A DNA stretch of 64,000 nucleotides from Bradyrhizobium zhengyangense (lineage in GTDB: Bacteria; Pseudomonadota; Alphaproteobacteria; Rhizobiales; Xanthobacteraceae): NCBI RefSeq assembly GCF_022012435.1, contig NZ_JAKLUA010000007.1:186001-250000 (forward strand). Direction: 5' to 3'. A program made the position numbers and the translations under genes. Below are positions 8,476 through 17,057 of this stretch, in pieces (within the stretch, counting starts at the first letter, position 1; each line of letters opens with the position of its first letter). Under the pieces are notes generated by a model. That model did no database searches. It was not told the DNA's origin and saw only the letters and a list, made by a program, of their open reading frames with translations.

Positions 8476-8508
8476 CGCAATTCGTGCGTTGCCACCCGCA
8501 ATTCGTGC
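8476..8508 (+). promoter_or_regulatory. Twin direct repeats, candidate LytTR binding site for the cox operon
   Basis: CGCAATTCGTGC occurs exactly twice, at 8476-8487 and 8497-8508, starting 21 bases apart. LytTR regulators typically bind two direct repeats spaced by about two helical turns. The pair lies between the LytTR gene and coxM, about 110 bases ahead of the coxM start. The assignment to the adjacent regulator is inference. Confidence 0.55.
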
Positions 8509-8615
8509 AAAAAGCCCGCGCTTGTGCCCGAACGATTGCGGGCAGTTCGGTCCGGAGAGACCGTTTCCTCCAACGTCGGCGCCGTCACGCGCAGAGACGA
8601 TCAGGGGAGGAGATG

Positions 8616-9479
8616 ATGATCCCGGGCTCATTCAGCTATCACCGGCCGGCGAGCGTCGCCGATGCCGTCAAACTCTTGTCAGACCTCGGCGAGGAGGCGC
8701 GGCCGCTGGCCGGCGGGCACAGCCTGGTGCCGATGATGAAGCTTCGGCTCGCCACCCCCGCCCATTTGGTCGATCTGCACGGCATCGCCGCCCTCAAGGG
8801 CATCAGCCGTAACGGCAACAATCTGATCATCGGCGCGATGACCACCCAGCACGAGCTGCTGGCCTCCGACGAGGTCGCGAAGGCGATGCCAATCCTGCAC
8901 GAGGCCGCGCTGCTGATCGCCGACCCGCAGGTGCGCTACCGCGGCACGATCGGCGGCAATGTCGCCAATGGCGATCCCGGCAACGACATGCCGGCGCTGA
9001 TGATGACGCTGGAGGCGACCTATCGCCTCGAAGGTCCCGGCGGCACCCGGGACGTTGCGGCCGCTGACTTCTACCAGGGCGCCTACTTCACCGCGCTTGA
9101 GCCTGGTGAAATCCTTACCTCCGTCTCGGTACCCGTGCCGGCGGCCGGGCACGGCTACGCCTACGAAAAGCTCAAGCGCAAGGTCGGCGACTACGCGACG
9201 GCCGCTGCCGCAGTCGTCCTCACTATGTCCGGCGGCAAGGTCGTGACCTGCGCGATCGGTCTCACCAATGTTCACGAGACGCCGCTGCTCGCCATCGATG
9301 CCGCCAAGGCGGTGATCGGAACGAGCCTCGATGCGGCCACGCTGAAAAAAGCCGCTGCTGCGGCCTCGGCAATTATGGCGCCGGCTGCCGATGCGCGCGG
9401 TCCGGTCGAATACCGAAAGCATGTCGGCGGCATCATGGTGACGCGGGCGCTCCAGCGCGCCGCCGCCATCGCGAAATAG
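8616..9479 (+). CDS. coxM: CO dehydrogenase medium subunit (FAD-binding)
   Basis: This 287-residue flavoprotein subunit of the aerobic molybdenum-copper CO dehydrogenase passes electrons from the iron-sulfur subunit to the quinone pool. The protein starts MIPGSFSYHRPASVADAV, like Oligotropha CoxM. It contains the FAD loops RPLAGGHSLVPMMKLRLA and GTIGGNVANGDPGNDMPAL, and ends in the CoxM-type YEKLKRKVGDYATAAAAV region and C-terminal helical domain. Of the two tandem ATGs (8613, 8616), the second has better spacing from GGGGAGG. The gene is followed 12 bases later by coxS. Confidence 0.94.
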   Translation: MIPGSFSYHRPASVADAVKLLSDLGEEARPLAGGHSLVPMMKLRLATPAHLVDLHGIAALKGISRNGNNLIIGAMTTQHELLASDEVAKAMPILHEAALLIADPQVRYRGTIGGNVANGDPGNDMPALMMTLEATYRLEGPGGTRDVAAADFYQGAYFTALEPGEILTSVSVPVPAAGHGYAYEKLKRKVGDYATAAAAVVLTMSGGKVVTCAIGLTNVHETPLLAIDAAKAVIGTSLDAATLKKAAAAASAIMAPAADARGPVEYRKHVGGIMVTRALQRAAAIAK

Positions 9480-9491
9480 AGGAGGGGACCA

Positions 9492-9992
9492 ATGGCCAAA
9501 ACACACGTCACCATGAAGGTGAACGGCGCCGAGGTCGAAGGCCTCGTCGAGCCGCGCACGCTGCTGGTGCACTTCATCCGCGAGAACCTGCAGATGACCG
9601 GCACCCATATCGGCTGCGAGACCACGCATTGCGGCGCCTGCACCGTCGACATCGACGGCATGTCGGTGAAGTCCTGCACGATGTTCGCGGTGCAGGCCGA
9701 CGGCTCCGACATCATCACGATCGAAGGCATCGCGAACGCCGACGGCACGCTGTCGGCGCTGCAGGAAGGTTTCCGCATGATGCACGGGCTGCAATGCGGC
9801 TTCTGCACGCCCGGCATGATCGTGCGCGCGCATCGGCTGCTGAAGGAGAATCCTTCGCCGAGCGAGGCGGAAATCCGCATGGGCATATCAGGCAATATCT
9901 GCCGCTGCACCGGCTACCAGAACATCGTCAAGGCAATCCAGTACGCGAGCGCCAAGATCAACGGCGTGGAATTCCAGGAGGCGGCAGAATGA
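9492..9992 (+). CDS. coxS: CO dehydrogenase small subunit, two [2Fe-2S] clusters
   Basis: This 166-residue subunit has the same length as the Oligotropha protein. The N-terminal plant-ferredoxin-like domain carries CETTHCGAC and the later SC of the first cluster. The C-terminal helical domain has CGFCTPG and CRCTGY for the second cluster, which lies nearest the molybdenum cofactor. AGGAGGGG precedes the ATG. Its TGA overlaps the coxL start as ATGA, implying translational coupling within the coxMSL operon. Confidence 0.96.
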   Translation: MAKTHVTMKVNGAEVEGLVEPRTLLVHFIRENLQMTGTHIGCETTHCGACTVDIDGMSVKSCTMFAVQADGSDIITIEGIANADGTLSALQEGFRMMHGLQCGFCTPGMIVRAHRLLKENPSPSEAEIRMGISGNICRCTGYQNIVKAIQYASAKINGVEFQEAAE

Positions 9993-12409
9993 ATGACCTC
10001 ACTCCCACGCGGGAACAACGCTCCGCCGCACTCGAAGGCATGGGCTGCAAGCGCAAGCGCGTCGAGGATATCCGCTTCACGCAGGGCAAGGGCAACTACG
10101 TCGACGACGTCAAGCTCCCGGGCATGCTGCATGGCGACTTCGTCCGCTCGCCGCATCCGCATGCGCGCGTCAAGAAGATCGACGATAGCGAGGCACTGAA
10201 GGTGCCTGGTGTGCTCGCGGTGATCACTGCCGAGACGCTGAAGACCGTCAACCTCGCCTGGATGCCGACCCTCGCGGGCGACGTGCAGATGGTTCTGGCC
10301 GACGGTAAGGTGCTGTTCCAGAACCAGGAGGTCGCCTTCGTCGTTGCCACCGACCGCTACGCTGCCGATGACGGCATCAACAAGGTGATCGTCGAATACG
10401 AGCCGCTGCCGCCGCTGGTCGATCCCTTCAAGTCGATGGACAAGGATGCGCCGGTGCTGCGCGAAGATCTTGCCGGCAAGACATCAGGCGCGCACGGCCC
10501 GCGCAAGCACCACAACCACATCTTCGAGTGGAGCGTCGGCGACAAGGAACTGACGGATGCCGCCTTCAAGAAGGCCGAGGTGACGATCAAGGAGATGATC
10601 TCCTATCACCGCACCCATCCGTCGCCGCTGGAGACCTGCCAGTGCGTCTGCTCTTTCGACAAGATCAAGGGCGAGCTGACAATCTATGGCACCTTCCAAG
10701 CCCCGCATGTGATTCGTACCGTGGTGTCGCTGATCGCAAAACTGCCGGAGCAGAAGATCCATGTGATTGCGCCCGATATCGGCGGCGGTTTCGGCAACAA
10801 GGTCGGTGCCTATCCCGGCTACATCTGCGCGGCCGTGGCCTCCATCGTCACTGGCAAGCCGGTGAAATGGGTCGAGGACCGCATCGAGAACCTGACCGCG
10901 ACCTCGTTCGCGCGCGATTATCACATGACGACCGAGATCGCCGCGAGCAAGGACGGCAAAGTCACGGGCCTTCGCGTGCACGTGCTTGCCGATCACGGCG
11001 CGTTCGACGCCTGCGCAGACCCGTCGAAATGGCCGGCCGGTTTCTTCAACATCGTCACCGGCTCCTACGACTTCCCGACCGCGCATCTGGCGGTGGACGG
11101 CGTCTACACCAACAAGGCGCCCGGTGGCGTCGCCTACCGTTGCTCGTTCCGCGTCACGGAGGCGGCCTATTGCATCGAGCGGGCCATGGATATTCTGGCG
11201 CAAAAGCTCAACATGGATCCGGCTGAGCTGCGGCTGAAGAACTTCATCAAGCCGGAGCAGTTTCCGTATCACTCGGCATTGGGCTGGGAATACGATTCCG
11301 GCGACTACCACACCGCCATGCGCAAGATGATGGAGACCACCGGCTACGCCGCGCTCCGGAAGGAGCAGGCGGAGAAGCGGGCCGCGTTCAAGCGCGGCGA
11401 GACCCGCGAGATCATGGGGCTCGGCGTCTCATTCTTCACCGAGATCGTCGGTGCCGGTCCGTCGAAGAACTGCGACATCCTGGGCATCGCGATGTTCGAC
11501 TCCTGCGAGATCCGCATGCATCCGACCGGTGCGGGCATCGCGCGGATGGGTACCAAGAGCCAGGGTCAGGGCCACGAGACCACCTGGGCCCAGATCATCG
11601 CGACCGAGATCGGCATACCCGCTGACAACATCATGGTCGAGGAGGGTAACACGGACACAGCGCCTTACGGGCTCGGCACCTACGGGTCGCGCTCGACGCC
11701 GGTGGCGGGCGCTGCGATCGCCATGGCTGCACGAAAAATCAAGGCCAAGGCGCAGATGATCGCGGCCTACAAGCTCGAGGTCCACGAGGATGACCTCGAA
11801 TTCGACATCGACGGCTTCCGGGTGAAGGGCCTGCCGGAAAAATTCATGTCGATGAAGGATATCTGCTGGGCGGCCTATAACTCAGTGCCGCCGGGCATGG
11901 AGCCCGGGCTGGAGGCGGTCAGTTATTACGATCCGCCCAACATGACCTATCCGTTCGGCGCGTATCTCTGCGTGATGGACATCGACGTCGATACCGGCGT
12001 GTACAAGGTCAGGCGCTTCTATGCGCTCGATGATTGCGGCACCCGCATCAATCCGATGATCATCGAGGGGCAGGTGCACGGCGGCCTCACCGAGGCCTTC
12101 GCGATCGCGATGGGCCAGGAGATCCGCTACGACGACACCGGCAACGTGGTCACCGGCTCGTTCATGGACTTCTTCATGCCGACCGCGGTGGAGACGCCGC
12201 ATTGGGAGACCGACTTCACCGTCACTCCGTCGCCGCATCACCCGATCGGCGCCAAGGGCGTTGGCGAAAGCCCGAATGTCGGCGGCGTGCCGGCCTTCTC
12301 CAATGCCGTCAACGACGCGTTCTCGTTCCTGGGGAGCACGCACATCCAGATGCCGCATGATTTCTGGCGCAACTGGAGGGCGGCGAAGGATCTGGGGGCG
12401 GTGGCTTAG
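9989..12409 (+). CDS. coxL: CO dehydrogenase large subunit, form I (Mo-Cu catalytic)
   Basis: This 806-residue subunit oxidises CO to CO2 at a molybdopterin cytosine dinucleotide centre bridged to copper. The diagnostic form I loop AYRCSFR is present at residues 382-388, with Cys385 as the copper ligand (Cys388 in Oligotropha). The base glutamate lies in KGVGESPNVGG at residue 760 (Glu763 there). Form II homologues have AYRGAGR instead. The start at 9989 is fixed by the ATGA overlap with coxS and gives MNDLTPTREQR; an open upstream extension is spurious. Length agrees with the 803-809 residues of form I enzymes. Confidence 0.97.
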   Translation: MNDLTPTREQRSAALEGMGCKRKRVEDIRFTQGKGNYVDDVKLPGMLHGDFVRSPHPHARVKKIDDSEALKVPGVLAVITAETLKTVNLAWMPTLAGDVQMVLADGKVLFQNQEVAFVVATDRYAADDGINKVIVEYEPLPPLVDPFKSMDKDAPVLREDLAGKTSGAHGPRKHHNHIFEWSVGDKELTDAAFKKAEVTIKEMISYHRTHPSPLETCQCVCSFDKIKGELTIYGTFQAPHVIRTVVSLIAKLPEQKIHVIAPDIGGGFGNKVGAYPGYICAAVASIVTGKPVKWVEDRIENLTATSFARDYHMTTEIAASKDGKVTGLRVHVLADHGAFDACADPSKWPAGFFNIVTGSYDFPTAHLAVDGVYTNKAPGGVAYRCSFRVTEAAYCIERAMDILAQKLNMDPAELRLKNFIKPEQFPYHSALGWEYDSGDYHTAMRKMMETTGYAALRKEQAEKRAAFKRGETREIMGLGVSFFTEIVGAGPSKNCDILGIAMFDSCEIRMHPTGAGIARMGTKSQGQGHETTWAQIIATEIGIPADNIMVEEGNTDTAPYGLGTYGSRSTPVAGAAIAMAARKIKAKAQMIAAYKLEVHEDDLEFDIDGFRVKGLPEKFMSMKDICWAAYNSVPPGMEPGLEAVSYYDPPNMTYPFGAYLCVMDIDVDTGVYKVRRFYALDDCGTRINPMIIEGQVHGGLTEAFAIAMGQEIRYDDTGNVVTGSFMDFFMPTAVETPHWETDFTVTPSPHHPIGAKGVGESPNVGGVPAFSNAVNDAFSFLGSTHIQMPHDFWRNWRAAKDLGAVA

Positions 12410-12420
12410 TGGGTCGGTTC

Positions 12421-12500
12421 GTCATTCCGGGGCGCCTCGAAGAGGCGAACCCGGAATCTCGAGGTTCCGGGTTCGGTCCTACGGACCGTCCCGGAACGAC
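12421..12500. repeat. Palindromic repeat, CATTCCGGGG family
   Basis: GTCATTCCGGGGCG...GAACCCGGAA is followed by TCTCGAGGTTCCGGGTTCG...CGTCCCGGAACGAC, forming nested hairpins between coxL and coxD. Relatives are at 20179-20218, 24202-24302 and 33295-33356. It interrupts the otherwise tightly packed cox operon and ends 11 bases before the coxD start. Confidence 0.75.
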
Positions 12501-12511
12501 GGAGAGGTTAC

Positions 12512-13378
12512 ATGAAGAACCGTGACGAGATCGCGCAAGCGCTGGCCGCATCGGGCTACATCGCCGATGCGGACCTCGCGACTGCGATCTCGCTGATGCA
12601 GCTGTTGCGGCGGCCGCTGCTGCTCGAGGGCGAGGCCGGCGTCGGCAAGACCGAGGTGGCGAAGGCGCTGGCGAAGGTACACGCGACCGAGCTGATCCGG
12701 CTGCAATGCTACGAGGGCCTCGACCAGTCATCCGCGCTCTATGAGTGGAACTACCAGCGCCAGCTATTGGCGATCCAGGCCCATCGCGGCACTGACAGCA
12801 TCGAGGACCAGGTGTTCTCCGAAAAATATCTGCTGGAGCGTCCCTTGCTCGCGGCGATCCGTCGGCGGAAGGCGCCGGTGCTGTTGATTGACGAGATCGA
12901 CCGCGCTGATGACGAGTTCGAAGCATTCCTGCTCGAGCTGCTGTCCGACTTCCAGGTCTCGATCCCCGAGCTCGGCACCATTCCAGCAGTCACGATCCCG
13001 CATGTGGTGCTGACCTCGAACGGCACGCGCGAACTCTCCGACGCGCTGCGCCGCCGTTGCCTCTATCACTACGTCGACTATCCCGATGTCGACCGCGAGA
13101 CCCGCATCATCCTGGCGCGGGTCGCAGGTGCCAGCCCGTCGCTGTCGCTCCAGATCGCGCGCATGGTCGAAGGCGTGCGCAAGGAAGAGCTGCGAAAGGT
13201 CCCCGGTGTCGCCGAGACGCTGGACTGGGTGGCCGCCCTCGTCGGGCTTGATGTTCGCGATCTCCATGATGCTCCGGAGATCGTTCATGAGACACTGGTT
13301 TGTCTCTTGAAGACCCACGAGGACCGCGCCCGCGTCACGCCCGAGGTGACGCAGCGCCTGCTGGGGAAGGTTGCATGA
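12512..13378 (+). CDS. coxD: CoxD, MoxR-type AAA+ ATPase for CO dehydrogenase maturation
   Basis: This 288-residue AAA+ ATPase of the MoxR group has Walker A GEAGVGKT at residues 40-47, Walker B VLLIDEIDRAD, and the sensor stretch VVLTSNGTRELSDALRRRC. In Oligotropha, CoxD is needed to assemble the copper-sulfur part of the CO dehydrogenase active site. The position directly after coxL and the ATGA overlap with coxE match the canonical coxMSLDEF order. A palindromic repeat lies immediately upstream. Confidence 0.92.
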   Translation: MKNRDEIAQALAASGYIADADLATAISLMQLLRRPLLLEGEAGVGKTEVAKALAKVHATELIRLQCYEGLDQSSALYEWNYQRQLLAIQAHRGTDSIEDQVFSEKYLLERPLLAAIRRRKAPVLLIDEIDRADDEFEAFLLELLSDFQVSIPELGTIPAVTIPHVVLTSNGTRELSDALRRRCLYHYVDYPDVDRETRIILARVAGASPSLSLQIARMVEGVRKEELRKVPGVAETLDWVAALVGLDVRDLHDAPEIVHETLVCLLKTHEDRARVTPEVTQRLLGKVA

Positions 13379-14583
13379 GCTGCTGCGGCTCCAGCCCTGG
13401 ATACGATGATCTCAACGAGGTCTCCAAGCTCGTGTCCGCACGGCTTGCCGCGTTCCTGCGCACGCTCCGCGACGCTGGCTTTCGCGTCGGGCTCGCCGAA
13501 GGGCAGGATGCGGCGACGCTGATGTCGGCCGGTTATGCAACGAAGCCGGGGCTGCTGCGCGCGGCGTTCAAGCATCTCTTCTCGGCGCGGAAGTCCGATT
13601 GGGACAAGTTCGACGGGCTGTTTGATGCGTTCTGGCTCGGCAAGCGCGTGCGCTCGCGGTCTCGCACCATGGGATCAACGCCGGGCGCCAGCAATCCGTC
13701 GCTGAAGAGCCTGCAAGACAAATCGGCCGAGCAGGGCGGCAACCAGTCCGTCACCGACCAGCTTCCGTCATCCGACGATGCGCCCGAAGGCCGCTCCGGC
13801 GAAGGTCGCATGGAGGGCGCCTCGCGTGCGGAGAATTTGGCGGAGGTCGATTTCCGAAAGCTCAGCGATCCTGATCAGGTCGCGCAGGCGCACGAAGCCG
13901 CCGCGCAGCTCGCGAAGGCGATGCGCACGCGCCTGACCCGACGCGATCTGGCGCGCCGGCGCGGCTACCGACTCGATCTCCGGCGCACCATTCATCGCAA
14001 CATCAGCCATGGCGGCGTGCCGATCAGCCTGGTCAAGCGGCAGCGCAAGCACAAGCCGCTGCGGCTGATCGTGCTGCTCGATGCCTCGGGCTCGATGAGC
14101 ATGTACACTAGCGTGTTCCTGCGCTTCATTCACGGCGTGCTCGACCAATTCCGCGAGGCGGAGGCGTTCTTGTTTCACACGCGCCTCGCCTATGTCTCCG
14201 ATGCTATGAAGGAGCGAGACGCGAGCCGCGCGCTGGACCGTCTCTCGATCATGGCGCAGGGCGCGGGCGGCGGCACGAAAATCGGTGAGAGCCTGCAGAC
14301 CTTCAACCGTTGGCACGCTTCGCGCGTCATCCATTCGCGCAGCTGCGTCATGATCGTGTCCGATGGGTACGAAACCGGCGATGCCGCGCTGCTCGGTCGC
14401 GAGATGGCGGCGTTGCACCGGCGCTGCCGCCGCATCGTCTGGCTCAATCCGATGATGGCCTGGGAGGGCTATGCGCCCGAGGCGCGCGGTATCAAAGCGG
14501 CGCTGCCGCATCTCGATCTCTACGCGCCCGCGAATTCGCTGCAAGGCCTGCGCGCGCTCGAGCCCTATCTGGCAAAACTCTGA
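13375..14583 (+). CDS. coxE: CoxE, von Willebrand A domain partner of CoxD
   Basis: This 402-residue protein is the VWA partner that acts with the MoxR ATPase in active-site maturation of CO dehydrogenase. The C-terminal VWA_CoxE domain has the metal-ion site LLDASGSMSMY (DASGS at 236-240), then GGGTKIGESL and VSDGYETGD. The N-terminal half is helical, with a serine-rich linker near residues 95-155. The start at 13375 overlaps the coxD stop (ATGA); upstream in-frame codons are a shadow of coxD. It opens MSCCGSS; the double cysteine may be functional, but this is not established. Confidence 0.93.
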   Translation: MSCCGSSPGYDDLNEVSKLVSARLAAFLRTLRDAGFRVGLAEGQDAATLMSAGYATKPGLLRAAFKHLFSARKSDWDKFDGLFDAFWLGKRVRSRSRTMGSTPGASNPSLKSLQDKSAEQGGNQSVTDQLPSSDDAPEGRSGEGRMEGASRAENLAEVDFRKLSDPDQVAQAHEAAAQLAKAMRTRLTRRDLARRRGYRLDLRRTIHRNISHGGVPISLVKRQRKHKPLRLIVLLDASGSMSMYTSVFLRFIHGVLDQFREAEAFLFHTRLAYVSDAMKERDASRALDRLSIMAQGAGGGTKIGESLQTFNRWHASRVIHSRSCVMIVSDGYETGDAALLGREMAALHRRCRRIVWLNPMMAWEGYAPEARGIKAALPHLDLYAPANSLQGLRALEPYLAKL

Positions 14584-14588
14584 GGGAC

Positions 14589-15434
14589 ATGTCGATGACC
14601 GCTCATGCCGAGGTGCTGGATATCGTCGCCCAGATGAAGGCTGCGGAGCGCGCCTTCGTGCTCGCGACGGTGGTGCGGACGGTGTCGGTGACCGCGGCGA
14701 AGGCTGGCGCCAAGGCGATCATCGCGGCCGACGGCACCATCGTCGCGGGTTGGATCGGCGGCGGCTGCGCCAAGGGCGCGGTGCTGAAGGCGGCGCGCGA
14801 GGCGCTGGCCGACGGCGAGCCGCGCATGGTGTCGGTGCAACCGGAAAACCTGCTGGCCGAGCTCGGTGTCAGCGCGGGCGAGAGCCGCGACGGCATCCGC
14901 TTCGCCAGCAACATGTGCCCCAGCAAGGGCACCATGGATATTTTCGTCGAGCCGGTGCTGCCGCATCCCTCGCTTGTCATCCTTGGCGCAAGTCCGGTGG
15001 CGCTGTCGCTCGCAGCCCAGGCGCGCGTGCTCGGCTATCACGTCACGCTGGCCGCGCCCGCCGCCGAGCTCACGGCGCAACCCGACGCCGATGCGATCAT
15101 CGATGGCTACCAGCTCGGTGAACTCAATGACGCCAAGCGCTTCGTGGTGGTCTCGACGCAGGGTAAGGGCGACGAAGCTGCCTTACGCGCCGCGATCGCA
15201 ACCAAGGCCTGTTATCACGCCTTCGTCGGCAGCCGCCGCAAGATGGCATCGCTGCGCGCCAAGCTGATGTCGGAAGGCGCCAGCGCTGCGGCGATCGACG
15301 ATTTCAAGGCGCCGGCCGGGCTCGATCTCGGCGCCATCACGCCGGAAGAGATCGCGATGTCGATCCTCGCCGAGATCACCGTGGAGCGGCGACGCGGTCA
15401 GCGCGCGGCCAATCAGTCAGCAAGCAGAAAGTGA
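14589..15434 (+). CDS. coxF: CoxF, XdhC/CoxI-family maturation factor
   Basis: This 281-residue protein belongs to the XdhC/CoxI family, which handles molybdenum cofactor for xanthine dehydrogenase-type enzymes. It has the N-terminal FVLATVVRTVSVTAAKAGAK and GWIGGGCAKGAVLKAA, then a Rossmann-like C-terminal half (VILGASPVALSLAAQARVLG) ending ITPEEIAMSILAEI. Length is close to Oligotropha CoxF (about 280). GAGGG lies just before the ATG at 14589; a second ATG at 14595 has better SD spacing. It follows coxE by 5 bases. Confidence 0.92.
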   Translation: MSMTAHAEVLDIVAQMKAAERAFVLATVVRTVSVTAAKAGAKAIIAADGTIVAGWIGGGCAKGAVLKAAREALADGEPRMVSVQPENLLAELGVSAGESRDGIRFASNMCPSKGTMDIFVEPVLPHPSLVILGASPVALSLAAQARVLGYHVTLAAPAAELTAQPDADAIIDGYQLGELNDAKRFVVVSTQGKGDEAALRAAIATKACYHAFVGSRRKMASLRAKLMSEGASAAAIDDFKAPAGLDLGAITPEEIAMSILAEITVERRRGQRAANQSASRK

Positions 15435-15444
15435 GATACCGATC

Positions 15445-15903
15445 ATGCAGATGAACGACAGCCAGCGCATTCCCGCGTCACGCGAAGAGGTGTGGGCGGC
15501 GCTGAACGATCCCGCCGTGCTGAAGCAGTGTATCCCCGGCTGCCAGTCGCTCGAGGTGACCGCGCCGAACGAGATGACCGCCACCGTGATCTTCAAGGTC
15601 GGCCCGGTGAAGGCGACGTTCAGCGGCAAGGTGATCTTGTCCGATCTCGATCCGCCCAACTCCTATCGCATCTCCGGCGAAGGCTCGGGCGGAGTCGCCG
15701 GCTTTGCCAAGGGCGGCGCACTGGTGCGGCTGGAGTCCGAGAGCGCCGACGTCACCGTGCTGCACTACGACGTCGACGCGCAGATCGGCGGTAAGCTCGC
15801 CCAGTTGGGAGCGCGACTGATCAACTCGACCGCGACGAAGCTTGCGGGAGAATTCTTCAAGTCGTTTGCCGGCGTGGTGAGCGCAAAGGCTGAAGCGGGT
15901 TAG
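15445..15903 (+). CDS. coxG: CoxG-like SRPBCC-domain protein
   Basis: This 152-residue protein has the CoxG/SRPBCC fold. Family landmarks are QRIPASREEVWAALNDPAVL, CIPGCQSLE and YRISGEGSGGVAGFAKGGA, ending QIGGKLAQLGARLINSTATK. CoxG is linked to membrane recruitment of CO dehydrogenase. Oligotropha CoxG is longer, about 205 residues, with a hydrophobic C-terminal tail; this copy ends soon after the core and lacks an obvious membrane anchor. It closes the cox cluster. No coxB, coxH, coxI or coxK follows in the window. Confidence 0.9.
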   Translation: MQMNDSQRIPASREEVWAALNDPAVLKQCIPGCQSLEVTAPNEMTATVIFKVGPVKATFSGKVILSDLDPPNSYRISGEGSGGVAGFAKGGALVRLESESADVTVLHYDVDAQIGGKLAQLGARLINSTATKLAGEFFKSFAGVVSAKAEAG

Positions 15904-15908
15904 GTGCC

Positions 15909-15996
15909 GTAGGGTGGGCAAAGCGCAGCGTGCCCGCAATTCTTCATCGCAGACAAAGACCGTAGGCACGACGCTTTGCGCCTTTGCCCGCCTTAC
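15909..15996. repeat. Palindromic repeat, GTAGGGTGGGCAAAG family
   Basis: GTAGGGTGGGCAAAGCGCAGCG on the left pairs with CGCCTTTGCCCGCCTTAC on the right, with mismatches from decay. It lies in the 3'-3' gap between coxG and the convergent ATP-grasp gene. Confidence 0.8.
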
Positions 15997-16022
15997 GATA
16001 GCTGCGCAAGCATCTCCAGCGT

Positions 16023-17057
16023 TTACCCCAGCGACACGCCCGCCTTCGCCCGGCTGATCCCGAGCGTCAGGATGCGATGGAGCAGATCCTTGTACTTCAG
16101 CCCGTCGTGCTGGGCCGCCGTGGCGAACTCCTGGCTCTTGGCGATCTCGGGGTTGGGATTGGCTTCGATGAAGTACGGTGTGCCATCGGCGGCGAGACGA
16201 AAATCGATGCGCGCGTAGCCATCGAGGCCTAGCGCCCGGTAGATGCGTTTGGCGGCGCGCTGGATGCGTGCGGTGACTTCGGGTGCAAGGTCCTTCGCCG
16301 GCCCGTCGACGATGCCAACGCGCTCCTGATAGTCGGTGTCGTGCTTGGCTTTTTCGGTGGCGATGTGCCGTGAGCTGCGCCCGCCCATGCTGCCGAATTT
16401 CAATTCCCAGACCGGCAGCACGCGCAGCCGGTTGTTGCCGAGCACGCCGACATAGAGCTCGCGTCCCTCGATGAACTGCTCGGCGATCGCGGCGGTCTCG
16501 ACCCGCTCGTGGATGAAGGCGACGCGTTCTGCGAGCTTCTCGTCGGTATCGACGATGGAGGCCTGCGAGATGCCGAAGGAGCCATCCATGTTGAGAGCCT
16601 TGACGATCAGCGGCAGCGCAAGATGTTTCGGCCGTTTCACCTTGCGGCGCATCGGGAAGACGGCGAAGGCAGGTGCGGCGATGCGGCGGTGATGCACCAG
16701 CGTCTTGGACAGGTCCTTGCCGCGCGCCAGAATCAGGCCGCGCGGATTGCACCCGGTATAGGGCACCTTCATCAGCTCGAGATAGCTGGCGATGTGCTGG
16801 TCGTAGGCGACGTTGTAGTGGAACTCCTCCAGCAGCGTGAAGACCACGTGCGGCTTGAACTCCTCGATCGCTTCGCGGATCGGCCTGATCTCCTCCTGCG
16901 CGCCGAGCGGACGGACCTCATGTCCGGCTGCGCGCAAGGTGCTGACGACGTCGTATTCCGTTTTCCAGTTGTTGATTTCCTGCGGCGTGTAGCCGTCGGA
17001 AGAGTCCGGCGGCACGAAGTCCGGATGCATCAGCACGAGAATACGGAGTCGTCTCAT
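16023..17057 (-). CDS. ATP-grasp ligase, D-Ala-D-Ala ligase-like
   Basis: This 344-residue protein has an N-terminal pre-ATP-grasp domain (RILVLMHPDFVPPDSSDGYT) and an ATP-grasp core. Within the core are GCNPRGLILARGKDLSKTL, LPLIVKALNMDGSFGI, EQFIEGRELYVGVLG and the metal-binding end YFIEANPNPEIAKS. It resembles D-alanine--D-alanine ligases and RimK-like enzymes, which join carboxylates to amines via acyl phosphates. The substrate is unknown, and it is not the division-cluster Ddl. The ATG at 17057 overlaps the TGA of the metallopeptidase gene upstream (ATGA), so the two are translationally coupled. An in-frame ATG four codons upstream is less likely. Confidence 0.85.
   Translation of the reverse strand: MRRLRILVLMHPDFVPPDSSDGYTPQEINNWKTEYDVVSTLRAAGHEVRPLGAQEEIRPIREAIEEFKPHVVFTLLEEFHYNVAYDQHIASYLELMKVPYTGCNPRGLILARGKDLSKTLVHHRRIAAPAFAVFPMRRKVKRPKHLALPLIVKALNMDGSFGISQASIVDTDEKLAERVAFIHERVETAAIAEQFIEGRELYVGVLGNNRLRVLPVWELKFGSMGGRSSRHIATEKAKHDTDYQERVGIVDGPAKDLAPEVTARIQRAAKRIYRALGLDGYARIDFRLAADGTPYFIEANPNPEIAKSQEFATAAQHDGLKYKDLLHRILTLGISRAKAGVSLG

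Noticed and set aside
9629..9988. Upstream extension of coxL over coxS
   Set aside because: It is a shadow of coxS; the ATGA start at 9989 gives the family N-terminus.
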